From positions 1 to 39,731 of the forward strand of contig DAISJD010000015.1 in assembly GCA_036821645.1 (NCBI GenBank): a DNA stretch of 39,731 nucleotides. Reading direction: 5' to 3'. Shown here piece after piece: positions 15,982 through 24,062 of the stretch (position 1 is its first letter; each line of letters opens with the position of its first letter). This stretch comes from DAISJD01 sp036821645 (GTDB taxonomy: Bacteria; Pseudomonadota; Alphaproteobacteria; ATCC43930; CGMCC-115725). Both the position numbers and the translations under genes were made by a program. The notes under the pieces were generated by a model. The model did no database searches. It saw nothing but the letters and a program-made list of their open reading frames with translations, and was not told the DNA's origin.

Positions 15982-17100
15982 ATGTGGGGCCGGATTTATC
16001 GTCTCATCATCAAGGAATTGCTGCTGCTTTGGCAGGATCCGAAGACGAGGGCCGTACTGATCGTGCCGCCGCTCGTTCAAATGATCATATTCGCCAATGC
16101 CGCGACATTCGACGTCAATCATGTGGCGCTCGGCATTTGGGACGAAGACGGGTCGCGCCCGGCGGTGGATTTGATCGATCGGTTCAGCCAATCGCCTGCC
16201 TTCACCCGGATCGAAACGTTCGATCGTCCGGATGAGGTGGCGGCCGCAATTGCCGAGCAGCGGGTGAAGGCCGTGCTGCATCTCGGGCAGCGCTTTTCCG
16301 CCGATCTGAAATCGGGCGGCAGCAGCAGCGTGCAACTGATCGTGGATGCGCGCCGGTCCAATACCGCCCTCATCATCGAATCCTACGCCCAGACCATCGT
16401 CAACGACTATAACCAAACGATCTTGAAAGAGGCGGGCGGTGCACGCCCCGGCAGCATCGTGCCCCAGGTGGTGATGCGGGCCTGGTACAATCCCAATTTG
16501 TTTAGCCGGTGGTTCATCCTGCCGGGATTGGTCGCCCTTTTGACGTTCGTTGCGACCGTGTTGACGGCAGCATTGTCGGTGGCACGGGAACGGGAATTGG
16601 GGACGTTCGATCAGTTGTTGGTGACGCCGCTGCGTCCCGGCGAAATCGTGGTGGGCAAGGTGGTGCCCGCCTTTTTGATCGGATTCATCGAATCGGCGAT
16701 CCTGACGGTGATTGCGATTTACGCCTATGACACGCCGTTCGTCGGCGATCCCGCGAAACTGTTTGCCGCGATCACCGTCTATCTTCTGTCGGGGGTGGGG
16801 ATCGGGCTTGCGATCTCGGCGGTAGCCCGTACGCAGCAGCAGGCGATTTTGGGGGTGTTCCTATTCTTGGCCCCGGCCATCATTCTGTCGGGATTCGGCA
16901 CCCCGATCAATAATATGCCGCTCTGGTGCCGCACCCTCACCCTGGTCGATCCGATCCGCTACATGCTGGTGGTGGCGCGCGGGGTGTTTTTGCAAGATAT
17001 GGCCTGGGACGTGGTCATGACCCAGATCGGGCCGATGGCGCTTATCGGGTCGGTTACGATCTTTTATGCGGCTTGGCTGTTCGGGCGGCGTTTGTCGTGA
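15982..17100 (+). CDS. ybhR: ABC-2 type permease, second of two (YbhR-like)
   Basis: A 372-aa ABC-2 permease with the same plan as its neighbour: one N-terminal helix (AVLIVPPLVQMIIFANAATFDV), a periplasmic domain to about residue 170, then five helices, with ARERELGTFDQLLVTPLRPGEIVVGK as the coupling helix region. ATG 15982 lies six bases after the preceding stop. It is the last gene of the four-gene exporter operon; the next gene starts after a gap of about 95 bases and is probably separate. Confidence 0.9.
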   Translation: MWGRIYRLIIKELLLLWQDPKTRAVLIVPPLVQMIIFANAATFDVNHVALGIWDEDGSRPAVDLIDRFSQSPAFTRIETFDRPDEVAAAIAEQRVKAVLHLGQRFSADLKSGGSSSVQLIVDARRSNTALIIESYAQTIVNDYNQTILKEAGGARPGSIVPQVVMRAWYNPNLFSRWFILPGLVALLTFVATVLTAALSVARERELGTFDQLLVTPLRPGEIVVGKVVPAFLIGFIESAILTVIAIYAYDTPFVGDPAKLFAAITVYLLSGVGIGLAISAVARTQQQAILGVFLFLAPAIILSGFGTPINNMPLWCRTLTLVDPIRYMLVVARGVFLQDMAWDVVMTQIGPMALIGSVTIFYAAWLFGRRLS

Positions 17101-17195
17101 GGGCGGCTTGATGCAGGTCAAGGCGTCTTTTTCGGCTTGGGGCTAATGTTACCCCCGATGAAAACGACTGACGCATCGTGCCGGGGAGATCAGCC

Positions 17196-18023
17196 ATGTT
17201 GAAGACGATTTTGGTTCATGTGGATGAAACGACCGCCAGCGAGGAACGCATTCGTGCGGCCTTGATGCTGGCCGAACGCCATGAAGGGCATGTCACCGGC
17301 CTGCATGTGATGGCACCGCAGGACCATCTTCCCTGGGCGGACGGCTATGCGCTGGAATTGATGTTGAAAGAGGCCGCCGATCGCGCGCGGGCCGACGCGG
17401 CTGTGGCCGAGGCCCAGTTTTCCCGCCTGACGGCGGGGCATGCGGTCGTGCATGAATGGCGGCTCGTCGAAGGGCCGGTGGACAAGACCGTCACCCGCCA
17501 TGCCCGCACGGCCGACCTGGTGGTTGTAGGGCAAATCGATGCGCGCAATCCGCCGCTCGGCAGTGCGGCCTTCGTGCCGGAAACCGTGGTGTTGGGGGCT
17601 GGGCGGCCCGTCGTGATCGTACCGTTTGCAGGCCCGGTAACGAGCATTGGCAACCGGGTTCTGGTTGCCTGGGACGGCGGACGCGAAGCGGCGCGGGCGG
17701 TGAACGATGCCCTGCCGATTCTCCGCCATGCAAGCGACGTTACGATCGTGTCGGTCAGCAAGGCGAAGGGCGAGGCTTACGATGCCGGGGCGACCGACCT
17801 TGCCGCCCATCTCACCCGTCATGGCGTGCCGGTGACGGTACGGCGCGATGTGGCGAGCGGGATCGGCATCGGGGATTTGCTGTTATCCCTGGCCGCCGAT
17901 CTCGGCATCGACCTGATGGTGATGGGCGGCTATGGTCATAGCCGGATGCGCGAACTGGTGTTAGGCGGTGCGACCCGGACCTTGCTCGAAGAAATGACGG
18001 TGCCGGTTTTGATGTCGCATTGA
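17196..18023 (+). CDS. Tandem universal stress protein (UspA family)
   Basis: A 275-aa cytoplasmic protein made of two Usp folds. The first half opens MLKTILVHVDETTASEERIRAALMLAERHEGHVTGLHV. The second starts near residue 145 (GNRVLVAWDGGREAARAVNDALPIL) and ends VMGGYGHSRMRELVLGGATRTLLEEMTVPVLMSH. That tail has the G-x2-G-x9-G-T ATP-binding pattern; the first domain lacks a clean copy. ATG 17196 has GGGGAGA upstream; the GTG at 17178 is less likely. It probably acts in general stress tolerance; no specific partner is visible. Confidence 0.9.
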   Translation: MLKTILVHVDETTASEERIRAALMLAERHEGHVTGLHVMAPQDHLPWADGYALELMLKEAADRARADAAVAEAQFSRLTAGHAVVHEWRLVEGPVDKTVTRHARTADLVVVGQIDARNPPLGSAAFVPETVVLGAGRPVVIVPFAGPVTSIGNRVLVAWDGGREAARAVNDALPILRHASDVTIVSVSKAKGEAYDAGATDLAAHLTRHGVPVTVRRDVASGIGIGDLLLSLAADLGIDLMVMGGYGHSRMRELVLGGATRTLLEEMTVPVLMSH

Positions 18024-18062
18024 CGGACATACGGGTTTGGGCACCGGTAGGATTGGGGTTCC

Positions 18063-18083
18063 AAGGCCGTCTGGCGCGGCCTT
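18063..18083. terminator. Hairpin between convergent usp and GNAT genes
   Basis: AAGGCCG (18063-18069) and CGGCCTT (18077-18083) form a perfect 7-bp stem with a 7-nt loop. It lies between two converging genes. The T tract after it is weak (CTTGTTCCT), so it may serve as a modest bidirectional terminator. Confidence 0.5.
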
Positions 18084-18134
18084 GTTCCTGCGGGGTGAGC
18101 TTGCGAAGGGGCGGTGCTGGTGTTGCCCGATCCC

Positions 18135-18683
18135 TCAATCCTCAGCCCGTTTGCTGTTGGCCCGGTCCATGAGACCCGATGCAAGGTCAGGCCAGCGATA
18201 GGCGAGTGCGGGCACTTTATTCTTGCCGAGTGTCAAGGTGCGGCGGGCGACGAGGCGGCCCCCTTCGCGCTCGTAGAAAAACCGGGCTGGATTGCCCGCC
18301 AAGACCCAGAGGGCGGCATCGACGTAGCCGGTGCGCAGGAGGTGCCCGAACAGCGCCCGCATCAGGGTGCGCCCGGCCCCTTGATTCTGCCAATCGGGCA
18401 GGATGTAGAGGGTATAGATCTCGCCCGCCGTTTCCAGGATCGGGTCGGTCTGACGGCCGCAACTGCCGAAACCGATGATCGGGCCGTTATCGGGGCTGAT
18501 GACGATCGTGTCGCCCGGTCGCTGCGTGATGACCTTTTGCCAGATCAGGGCGCGTCGTGCGGGGGACATGCCGGTCAGGATGCGTGGCGGCAAGAGATCG
18601 GCATAGGTTGCCTGCCAGGTTTCGACATCGATCATCGCAATGGCGTCGCAATCGGCACTTGTGGCGGCTCTGGTCTGGAACAC
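18135..18683 (-). CDS. GNAT-family N-acetyltransferase
   Basis: A 182-aa acyl-CoA-dependent acetyltransferase. Motif A is IYTLYILPDWQNQGAGRTLMRALFGHLL at about residues 88-116, with the Q-x-x-G-x-G/A pyrophosphate loop (QNQGAG). The N-terminus (RAATSADCDAIAMIDVETWQATYADLLP) and FYEREGGRLVARRT near the end resemble the RimI-like GNATs acting on small amines or protein N-termini. Acceptor substrate unknown. Monocistronic, converging on the stress-protein gene. The 253-base gap upstream (18684-18936) has no gene I can support. Confidence 0.85.
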   Translation of the reverse strand: MFQTRAATSADCDAIAMIDVETWQATYADLLPPRILTGMSPARRALIWQKVITQRPGDTIVISPDNGPIIGFGSCGRQTDPILETAGEIYTLYILPDWQNQGAGRTLMRALFGHLLRTGYVDAALWVLAGNPARFFYEREGGRLVARRTLTLGKNKVPALAYRWPDLASGLMDRANSKRAED

Positions 18684-18936
18684 CGGATGCTTCCTTAGGA
18701 TGCGGGTTGTCAGAACACGGATGAGTATGGATCAACCAAAGGCGGCAGAGAAGGGGGGCGAAGCCAATGGGTTTTTGCACGATATCGGGTGGGCGATCTT
18801 CCGATCCGAGGTCGCACACCGACGGGTTCAGCGACGATACTGCACGCCTATTCGTTCCCAAATTGTAAAAAAAACCTGCGATGGCGCGTCGATCTTGTTA
18901 GAAAGGGTGCTGTGACGACGTGGATTGGAGAATCGG

Positions 18937-19728
18937 ATGGCTGTCGGTGATGAGGGGCTGCGGCTCGGCATGGTGGTGGGGCGGCTCGGCCTGTTCGACG
19001 ATCAGCCGGGCACCCCGCCCGATCTGGTATTGTTATGGAGTCCGGCAGCTCTCTCGGCCCCTGTCGTCGATCTGGTCCTGCACCTGCATGGGTATGATGC
19101 CCATGGGGTCGAGATGGATATCGTGCGGGATAAGTTTCCCCTGTCCGGCCTTGATCCCCATGCGGCGGTTTCCGCAGGGCGGCCCTGGATCGGGATGATT
19201 CCGCGCGGTCGGTTTTTTGGCGGCAAATCCGGCCATGGCTATGATTTTCCGATCCTTAGCCGTGCCGATGCCTTGGCGAGCCTGATCGATCTTTCCCTTG
19301 AGGCGTTCGCCGATACGGTGGAACGGCCCCTACCCATCCTGGGGCGGCGCATCCTCACGGCCCATTCCGGGGGTGGTGCCGCCGCGATGCCGGTGGCGGC
19401 CCTCTTCGATCCCGATGAAATTCATGTGTTCGATGGGCTTTATCAGGACAATCCCGCCTTGATCGCTTGGGCGCAACGCGCGATCGCGGCCGATGAGCCG
19501 GGGCATCCGGGGCGCGCTCTGCGCGTGCTCTATCGCGCCGGAACCGGGACAGAGGCGCCTAGTCGCGACGTGGCCCAGGCCGTCTCTGAGGCTCTCGCCC
19601 AACATCCCACCCCGGACCCGAAACGGGCGGCGCGGTTTCGGGTCGAGGCGGTTTCGGTCGAGCATCACGGGGTCGCCCAAACCTATGGCCCGATTCTGTT
19701 GGCCGATGGGGCGGCGGGTCTCGTTTAA
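18937..19728 (+). CDS. Alpha/beta-hydrolase-like protein, function unknown
   Basis: A 263-aa protein without signal peptide. DLVLHLHGYDAHG (about residues 46-58) looks like the HG oxyanion-hole strand-turn of alpha/beta hydrolases. ILTAHSGGGAAAMP has a nucleophile-elbow-like turn with Ser144. VEHHGVAQTYGPILLADGA at the C-terminus offers a catalytic His. The acidic residue may be in HVFDGLYQD, just after the following strand. This order (oxyanion, Ser, Asp, His) fits the fold, though the elbow is H-S-G-G rather than G-x-S-x-G. Substrate unknown. ATG 18937 has GGAG six bases upstream; an in-frame TTG at 18925 is unlikely. Confidence 0.65.
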   Translation: MAVGDEGLRLGMVVGRLGLFDDQPGTPPDLVLLWSPAALSAPVVDLVLHLHGYDAHGVEMDIVRDKFPLSGLDPHAAVSAGRPWIGMIPRGRFFGGKSGHGYDFPILSRADALASLIDLSLEAFADTVERPLPILGRRILTAHSGGGAAAMPVAALFDPDEIHVFDGLYQDNPALIAWAQRAIAADEPGHPGRALRVLYRAGTGTEAPSRDVAQAVSEALAQHPTPDPKRAARFRVEAVSVEHHGVAQTYGPILLADGAAGLV

Positions 19729-19744
19729 CCGAAGACGGTACCGG

Positions 19745-19777
19745 TAAAAAAGAGCCCCTGCCGGTACCGACAGGGGC
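19745..19777 (-). terminator. Rho-independent terminator of the S53 protease gene
   Basis: GCCCCTG (19754-19760) pairs with CAGGGGC (19771-19777), with an inner CGGT/ACCG pair, and a run of six T follows on the minus strand. It ends leftward transcription from the protease. Two further inverted repeats follow in the same gap: TCTCC/GGAGA at 19785-19800 and GGCCCCC/GGGGGCC at about 19811-19840. Confidence 0.75.
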
Positions 19778-19881
19778 CAAGGTTTCTCCTTCAGGGGAGA
19801 TCCCGATAGGCCCCCGGTCGTTGAACGGGATCGGGGGCCAAACGATGATATCCGGTCGGACGAAGCCCGCCGGGCGTCGTG

Positions 19882-21690
19882 TTACGGATTGGACGGCGTG
19901 CCCGGGATCCCGGCGGCGGGGACGCCCGTCGCACCGATCAATTGCCGGATATCGACCGTGCCGAGGCCGATCACCATATTGTACTTGGCCGTCCCAGCCG
20001 ATGACGACGTATAGACGCCGTTATTGCCAGCGATGTTCCGGCGGTAGGTGCCGACGGCGGCGGTTTGTCCCGCACCGATTTGATAAAGCGCCGTATTCAC
20101 GTTGCCAAGACGGTTGGCCGTGCCGCCGCCTTCTTCGGCAAGCGCCAAGACGCCGGCAAATTGCGGGGCCGAGGCAGAGGTGCCGATGGCACCCATGGCC
20201 TTGCCATTGAAGATTTCGACCACGCTGGACCGGTTCGGACCGCAGGGCTGGACGGCATCGCCGGGGCAGCCGCCCATCATCAAGGAAACGTCTGGGGTCG
20301 CGCGCATGGTGGTGCCCGTGGTCACGACCGATTGGAAGGTCGGCCTTGCGAACACGATGCTGGGGCCGCCGCCCGACCCCCAATAGCCGCCGCGCATGGT
20401 GACGCCAACGCCAAACGGATCCAGGGGAATGCGCGGATCGCCGTTGGCATTTTCACTGACATAGGCCGAGTTTTTCGACCCGCTGGTGAAGGTGGTGACG
20501 AGGTTGGTGCCGCCGACGGCGGTGACTTCGGGGCTGGTGGCGGGCGTCGAGGCCCCGGCGACGAACTTCGTGCCGCTTTGACCGTTGAGATAGCCCAAGG
20601 ACGGGCATTGCAGGCCGCCATCGTCGCCGGACGACGCCACGAAGGTGATGCCCTGGGCGTTGCCTTGCTTGAAGACGGGTTCAAGGGCGGTGATGAGGTT
20701 GGTGAAATCGGTGCCGCCGTTATAGGCCGCCGAATAGACCTTTTCGCAGCCGCCGAACGACATGCTGACAATGTCGGCCTTGTTGTCGGCAACGATCCGG
20801 CTCAACCCATCCATAATGTGTTGGTTCGAGAGATCGGGGATGAGATAGATGATGATATTGGCGCCGGGGGCGATGCCGGCCGATTGTTGCACGTCGAGGG
20901 AGGCCTCGAACGAGCCGCTGTCATTGACGGGGGCTCCGCCATCGACGGCGACGCGGGTCACGTTCGGGACAGGCAGACCTTCATGGGTGAAATAGGCGGC
21001 CGTATCGCTGTTATTGACATCGCCGGAGATCAAGATAGCGATATTGACGCCCGTGCCCTTGATGTTGCGATAGTCGGGGGCATCGTAAGCCTGACGCAGG
21101 TCGGTATTGTAATAAGACCCGGTGGTGGAGATCCGGTTCTGGGGCTCTAACCGGGCATGGGTATGCACGCGGACGGTCGGGTCGAAATGAATGACCTGGG
21201 CACCGACGGCGGCCAAGGGGGCGGACATCTTGAGGCGACCGTTGGCGGCAAGCCCCACGACCCCGGCGCTGTTGCGGACATGATTCAGCTTGGCGCCGAA
21301 AGCGGCGGTGACCGCACCGGCGGTGCCGGATACGCGCACGCCCGTGCCGAGTTCACCGACCACGGCGATGCCGTATTTGGCCATTTCCTTGCGCACGGTG
21401 GCGATGGCGGCGGCCGAAGGGCCGAATTTCGCGGCATAGTCCTGCGGCGACAACCATTTATGGAACTGCGCCGAGGCCGGGTTCTGCACGTCGCTCAAAA
21501 ACGACTTCAGACCCGCCGCATCCTTCGATGGCAGTAAGATGGTGAATTCGACCGGTGTGTCGATCTTGGCGGATGACAGGATCGTGTTGGTCTTCTGCAT
21601 CATGTTCGGCGTGGCCGCAACAGCGCTTGTCCCAACGAGACCCACCCCAAGTGCCAAGGCACAGACGGTGGCGGTTAATGAATGACGCAT
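19882..21690 (-). CDS. Secreted S53 family (sedolisin/pro-kumamolisin) serine-carboxyl peptidase
   Basis: A 602-aa exported protease. Residues 1-26 are a signal peptide ending AVAA. Residues ~30-180 form the pro-kumamolisin activation domain (VEFTILLPSKDAAGLKSFLSDVQNPASAQFHKWLSPQDYAAKFGPS). The catalytic domain follows. The S53 triad is visible: Glu262 and Asp266 in GSFEASLDVQ, and Ser505 in GTSASAPQFAG; Asp356 in ASSGDDGG fits the oxyanion residue. The C-terminal GLGTVDIRQL is where the family binds calcium. Such enzymes are self-activating and active at acidic pH, so this one probably digests protein outside the cell. It is monocistronic with its own terminator. A perfect 7-bp inverted repeat (GCTTGAA/TTCAAGC, 21742-21760) lies in its leader. 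Confidence 0.93.
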   Translation of the reverse strand: MRHSLTATVCALALGVGLVGTSAVAATPNMMQKTNTILSSAKIDTPVEFTILLPSKDAAGLKSFLSDVQNPASAQFHKWLSPQDYAAKFGPSAAAIATVRKEMAKYGIAVVGELGTGVRVSGTAGAVTAAFGAKLNHVRNSAGVVGLAANGRLKMSAPLAAVGAQVIHFDPTVRVHTHARLEPQNRISTTGSYYNTDLRQAYDAPDYRNIKGTGVNIAILISGDVNNSDTAAYFTHEGLPVPNVTRVAVDGGAPVNDSGSFEASLDVQQSAGIAPGANIIIYLIPDLSNQHIMDGLSRIVADNKADIVSMSFGGCEKVYSAAYNGGTDFTNLITALEPVFKQGNAQGITFVASSGDDGGLQCPSLGYLNGQSGTKFVAGASTPATSPEVTAVGGTNLVTTFTSGSKNSAYVSENANGDPRIPLDPFGVGVTMRGGYWGSGGGPSIVFARPTFQSVVTTGTTMRATPDVSLMMGGCPGDAVQPCGPNRSSVVEIFNGKAMGAIGTSASAPQFAGVLALAEEGGGTANRLGNVNTALYQIGAGQTAAVGTYRRNIAGNNGVYTSSSAGTAKYNMVIGLGTVDIRQLIGATGVPAAGIPGTPSNP

Positions 21691-22458
21691 TACGCTCTCC
21701 CAGATTAGAACGACTCCGCCTGGTTTCCCTTTTAGAAGGCAGCTTGAAGCTCATTCAAGCGAAGTTATTCCCTTATTAGCGTAAAAAAATGAGCTATTCC
21801 ACAATTAAATGAATCTTATCGTATTTTTGTGTAATTGTAAACCATTATTTTTACATTTTTGACTGACATTATATTCGTACAATATTTTTAAAATTGATAT
21901 TAAGAATTTTTTTTCAAGCGATTTATAAATTTTTTTTAAGCTATATTCAAGTATTATTTTGTTAAACGAAATATTAATTTTAATTTAAACAACATAAATG
22001 ACTCTTTTCGCGTTCAATCGGTATAGAATTGTTAAAAAAACTGACAAGTATTGCAAGTGATAATGTGTTTCATTGTTATAATGTCGCGACTTTGCTGTGA
22101 GGAACGCGGATCATACCGTGATTCTGATTATTATTCTTATTTACAGGGTGAAACTCGATTGTATTTTAATCAGCAACAAGCGAGAATTTGAGGATAGAAT
22201 ATCAGGACGAACATTAACCCGGATCGATAAGGTGGTTTTTAACGCATTTATTCAATATAGGTGATTGGGGGATATGCTTTGATGGGGCGAGAAAGGAGAT
22301 TGAACAGGATGTCGCTTGTGATTGGGGGTAAGGGCGTTCAGGGGTGCTTTATGTGATGATGCAGGATTGGTGGAGCAGATTAAGCAATTTTATCAACACC
22401 CATGTCCGTGCGGTACCAAAATACTAGTTGCGAATAAGGGGGGAATTGGAGAAATTTG
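21691..22458. other. Long A+T-rich intergenic region
   Basis: These 768 bases separate the divergent protease and MarR genes and are far richer in A+T than the rest of the window, with poly-T and poly-A runs around 21900-21990. I find no gene, tRNA or known RNA motif. Minor features are the GCTTGAA/TTCAAGC repeat (21742-21760), an imperfect inverted repeat around 22058-22080, an 11-base direct repeat GTGATTGGGGG at 22261 and 22318, and a 15-codon ATG frame (22309-22356) behind AAAGGAG, perhaps a leader peptide or chance. Confidence 0.6.
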
Positions 22459-22893
22459 ATGAAAAATGAAAAATATTCGTCTTTTGATCAAAATATTTGC
22501 TTTGCTGTTTATTCGACATCGCTTGCTATTTTGCAAGTTTATAAAAAACTATTAAATAGTATTGGCTTAACATATCCACAATATCTCATTATGGTTGCAT
22601 TATTTCAGCGTGATGGACAAACAGTTAGTGATCTTGCAAAAGGGCTATTGCAAGATCCAGGTTCATTATCACCGACACTGATGCGGATGGAAAATGAAAA
22701 TCTGATTACTAGGCGGCGTTCAGTTGAAGATCAGAGACAAGTATTGATCTATTTGACAGAATATGGAAAATCTTTAAACAATAAATTTTCAGAGATTGAT
22801 CGTAATTTTACTGGACTGTGCAATTTAAGTGATTTAGATAAAAAAAATATTATAGATTCATTATTAGAACTTAGGGGAAAAATAATAAAATAA
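22459..22893 (+). CDS. MarR-family regulator, OhrR-like
   Basis: A 144-aa winged-helix repressor. The N-terminal segment FDQNICFAVYSTSLAILQVYKKLLNSIGLTYPQYLIMVALF closely follows the OhrR pattern, in which the Cys of the N-x-x-C-F motif (Cys14 here) is the peroxide-sensing residue. The DNA-binding part is TVSDLAKGLLQDPGSLSPTLMRMENENLITRRRSVEDQRQVLIYLT, including the wing with DxR. It likely represses in the reduced state and is released on oxidation by organic hydroperoxides (known for OhrR; inferred here). No ohr gene is adjacent; the convergent neighbour is an alpha/beta hydrolase. ATG 22459 has GGAG eight bases upstream. Codon use is strongly A+T-biased compared with the window. Confidence 0.88.
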   Translation: MKNEKYSSFDQNICFAVYSTSLAILQVYKKLLNSIGLTYPQYLIMVALFQRDGQTVSDLAKGLLQDPGSLSPTLMRMENENLITRRRSVEDQRQVLIYLTEYGKSLNNKFSEIDRNFTGLCNLSDLDKKNIIDSLLELRGKIIK

Positions 22894-22927
22894 TATGTGC
22901 AGATTATTTTAATAAACTGCACATATT
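22892..22927. terminator. Bidirectional terminator between MarR and hydrolase genes
   Basis: AATATGTGCAG (22892-22902) and CTGCACATATT (22917-22927) form a perfect 11-bp stem with a 14-nt A+T loop. T-rich tracts follow in both directions (GTTATTTATTTTT on plus; ATTTTATTATTTTT on minus). It serves both convergent genes. Confidence 0.85.
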
Positions 22928-22938
22928 GTTATTTATTT

Positions 22939-23724
22939 TTATTTACTAGAGGCAGCATCTTCAATAATTTTGGCAACCTCTTCTGGATGACTGACATGAA
23001 TTACGTGGGAGCCACCCGGAATCTCAATAGTTTTTTTAGCATTGGCACGTTTTGCCATGAAAGCCATTGTCATGGGTGGAAGGACTTTATCTTCCGAGCC
23101 ATAAATGTGCCAAGATGGGACTGTTTTCCAAGCAGGGTCTTCTGCCAATGGTTCAGCGATTGCCGCTTCTGTAATTGGCCTTTGTGCAATCGCCATTAAG
23201 CCTGCCTGAGCATCTGTGACATCAGCAGCAAATTGGGGATGGTATTTGGCGGGTGTAATATAAAGATCTTTTCCGCCATCCGGCAAAGCAATGGGAAAAA
23301 GAGCAGTTCCTAAAGAGCTTCCCGAAAACTTTCCAATTAAAGCCCCGGCACTTTCGCCTTTTTCTGGTGAAAAAGCACCAACATAAACAAGAGCCTTGAC
23401 ATTTGTATTGCCAGCAGCAGCGCTTGTTATCACCATACCGCCGTAAGAATTACCAACTAAAACGAATTTTCCTTTGATATTTGCCGTAAGCGCAGCGGTC
23501 GCTTTGGCGTCATTTGATAGGCCGCGCATGGGATTGGGGGCACTTACGACGGTGTAGCCATCGGCGGTGAGTTTGGCCGCCACAGGGTTCCAACTGTCAG
23601 AGCCGAGAAAAGCGCCATGTACAAGCACGATGGTCGGTTTTACGTCTTGGGCTTGTGCGGTCGCCGCAAGGCCGATGATGGCCGTCAAGGCTGTAGCGGC
23701 AATCATGCGAAATGATGTGTTCAT
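22939..23724 (-). CDS. Secreted alpha/beta hydrolase
   Basis: A 261-aa exported hydrolase. The signal peptide is MNTSFRMIAATALTAIIGLAATAQA. The core has IVLVHGAFLGSDSW (oxyanion hole), nucleophile Ser93 in VLVGNSYGGMV, an acid in HIYGSEDKVLPP and a His in PGGSHVIHVSHPEEV, so the triad is complete. The pattern resembles the small esterase-like alpha/beta hydrolases often annotated beside oxidative-stress or MarR-type regulators; the substrate is unknown. ATG 23724 is chosen because AGGGA lies about five to eight bases upstream; ATG 23730 and a TTG at 23748 are less well spaced. A perfect palindrome precedes it, so it is probably repressed, perhaps by the MarR protein next door. Confidence 0.88.
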   Translation of the reverse strand: MNTSFRMIAATALTAIIGLAATAQAQDVKPTIVLVHGAFLGSDSWNPVAAKLTADGYTVVSAPNPMRGLSNDAKATAALTANIKGKFVLVGNSYGGMVITSAAAGNTNVKALVYVGAFSPEKGESAGALIGKFSGSSLGTALFPIALPDGGKDLYITPAKYHPQFAADVTDAQAGLMAIAQRPITEAAIAEPLAEDPAWKTVPSWHIYGSEDKVLPPMTMAFMAKRANAKKTIEIPGGSHVIHVSHPEEVAKIIEDAASSK

Positions 23725-24062
23725 AATCATCCCTTTTGGTTGTTTCAACAGGGCAGAATCTTTGCTTTAGGGGTGTAGTGGCTGCAAATTTTCTTAACGC
23801 AATGATATTTATCACGATAAATATCATTGCGCAATAGATTTTTCATATGAATTTTTTAAAAATTATACAAAAACAAAAACTCTCATTAAAAAATAAAAAA
23901 TAAATTTTAAAAGATTAGGTTAAATAATTTTGCATTATTTTTTTAGTAAAAATGATTATATTTTTTTAAAAAATGACTGTATTTTTTAAAAAAATAGAAA
24001 TGCAATAATATTGGAAAACCAATTGAAAAGTAATTTTTTATTGGAAAAATGAAAAATATGGT
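23725..24062. other. A+T-rich intergenic region upstream of the hydrolase
   Basis: This 338-base stretch holds the hydrolase leader, the 34-bp palindrome (23798-23831), and then about 200 bases of almost pure A/T with a near-tandem repeat of TATTTTTTTAAAAAAT-like units around 23958-24000. No gene is supported. The A/T block lies just past the stop of the leftward anti-sigma gene. Confidence 0.55.
23798..23831. promoter_or_regulatory. Perfect 34-bp palindrome upstream of the hydrolase
   Basis: CGCAATGATATTTATC (23798-23813) and GATAAATATCATTGCG (23816-23831) are exact reverse complements around a central AC. Each arm contains its own smaller dyad GATA-NN-TATC, so the site could bind two dimers. 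It lies 74 bases before the hydrolase ATG, over the likely promoter. It is a strong operator candidate for the MarR protein encoded less than 1 kb away. Confidence 0.75.

Larger units (their letters stand above)
21780..24062. other. A+T-rich island, probable horizontally acquired segment
   Basis: From the protease promoter to the anti-sigma gene the base composition drops sharply. The MarR gene is only about one third G+C by eye, and both flanking intergenic stretches are lower still. Neighbouring genes are clearly G+C-rich. The segment encodes one regulator and one hydrolase. No integrase, transposase or flanking direct repeat was seen, so the mechanism of arrival is unknown. Confidence 0.6.

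Noticed and set aside
18640..18915. 91-codon plus-strand frame between the GNAT and hydrolase-like genes
   Set aside because: It overlaps the GNAT start region, has no good ribosome site and its composition looks random.
20065..21150. Plus-strand open frame of 361 codons
   Set aside because: Antisense to the S53 protease, whose catalytic residues are all present.
22309..22356. 15-codon frame with a fair ribosome site in the A+T-rich gap
   Set aside because: Too short and without any recognisable sequence; kept only as a remark in the intergenic entry.
23880..24010. A/T repeat block as a CRISPR-like or origin iteron array
   Set aside because: Units are short, irregular homopolymer runs without conserved spacers or a replication gene nearby.
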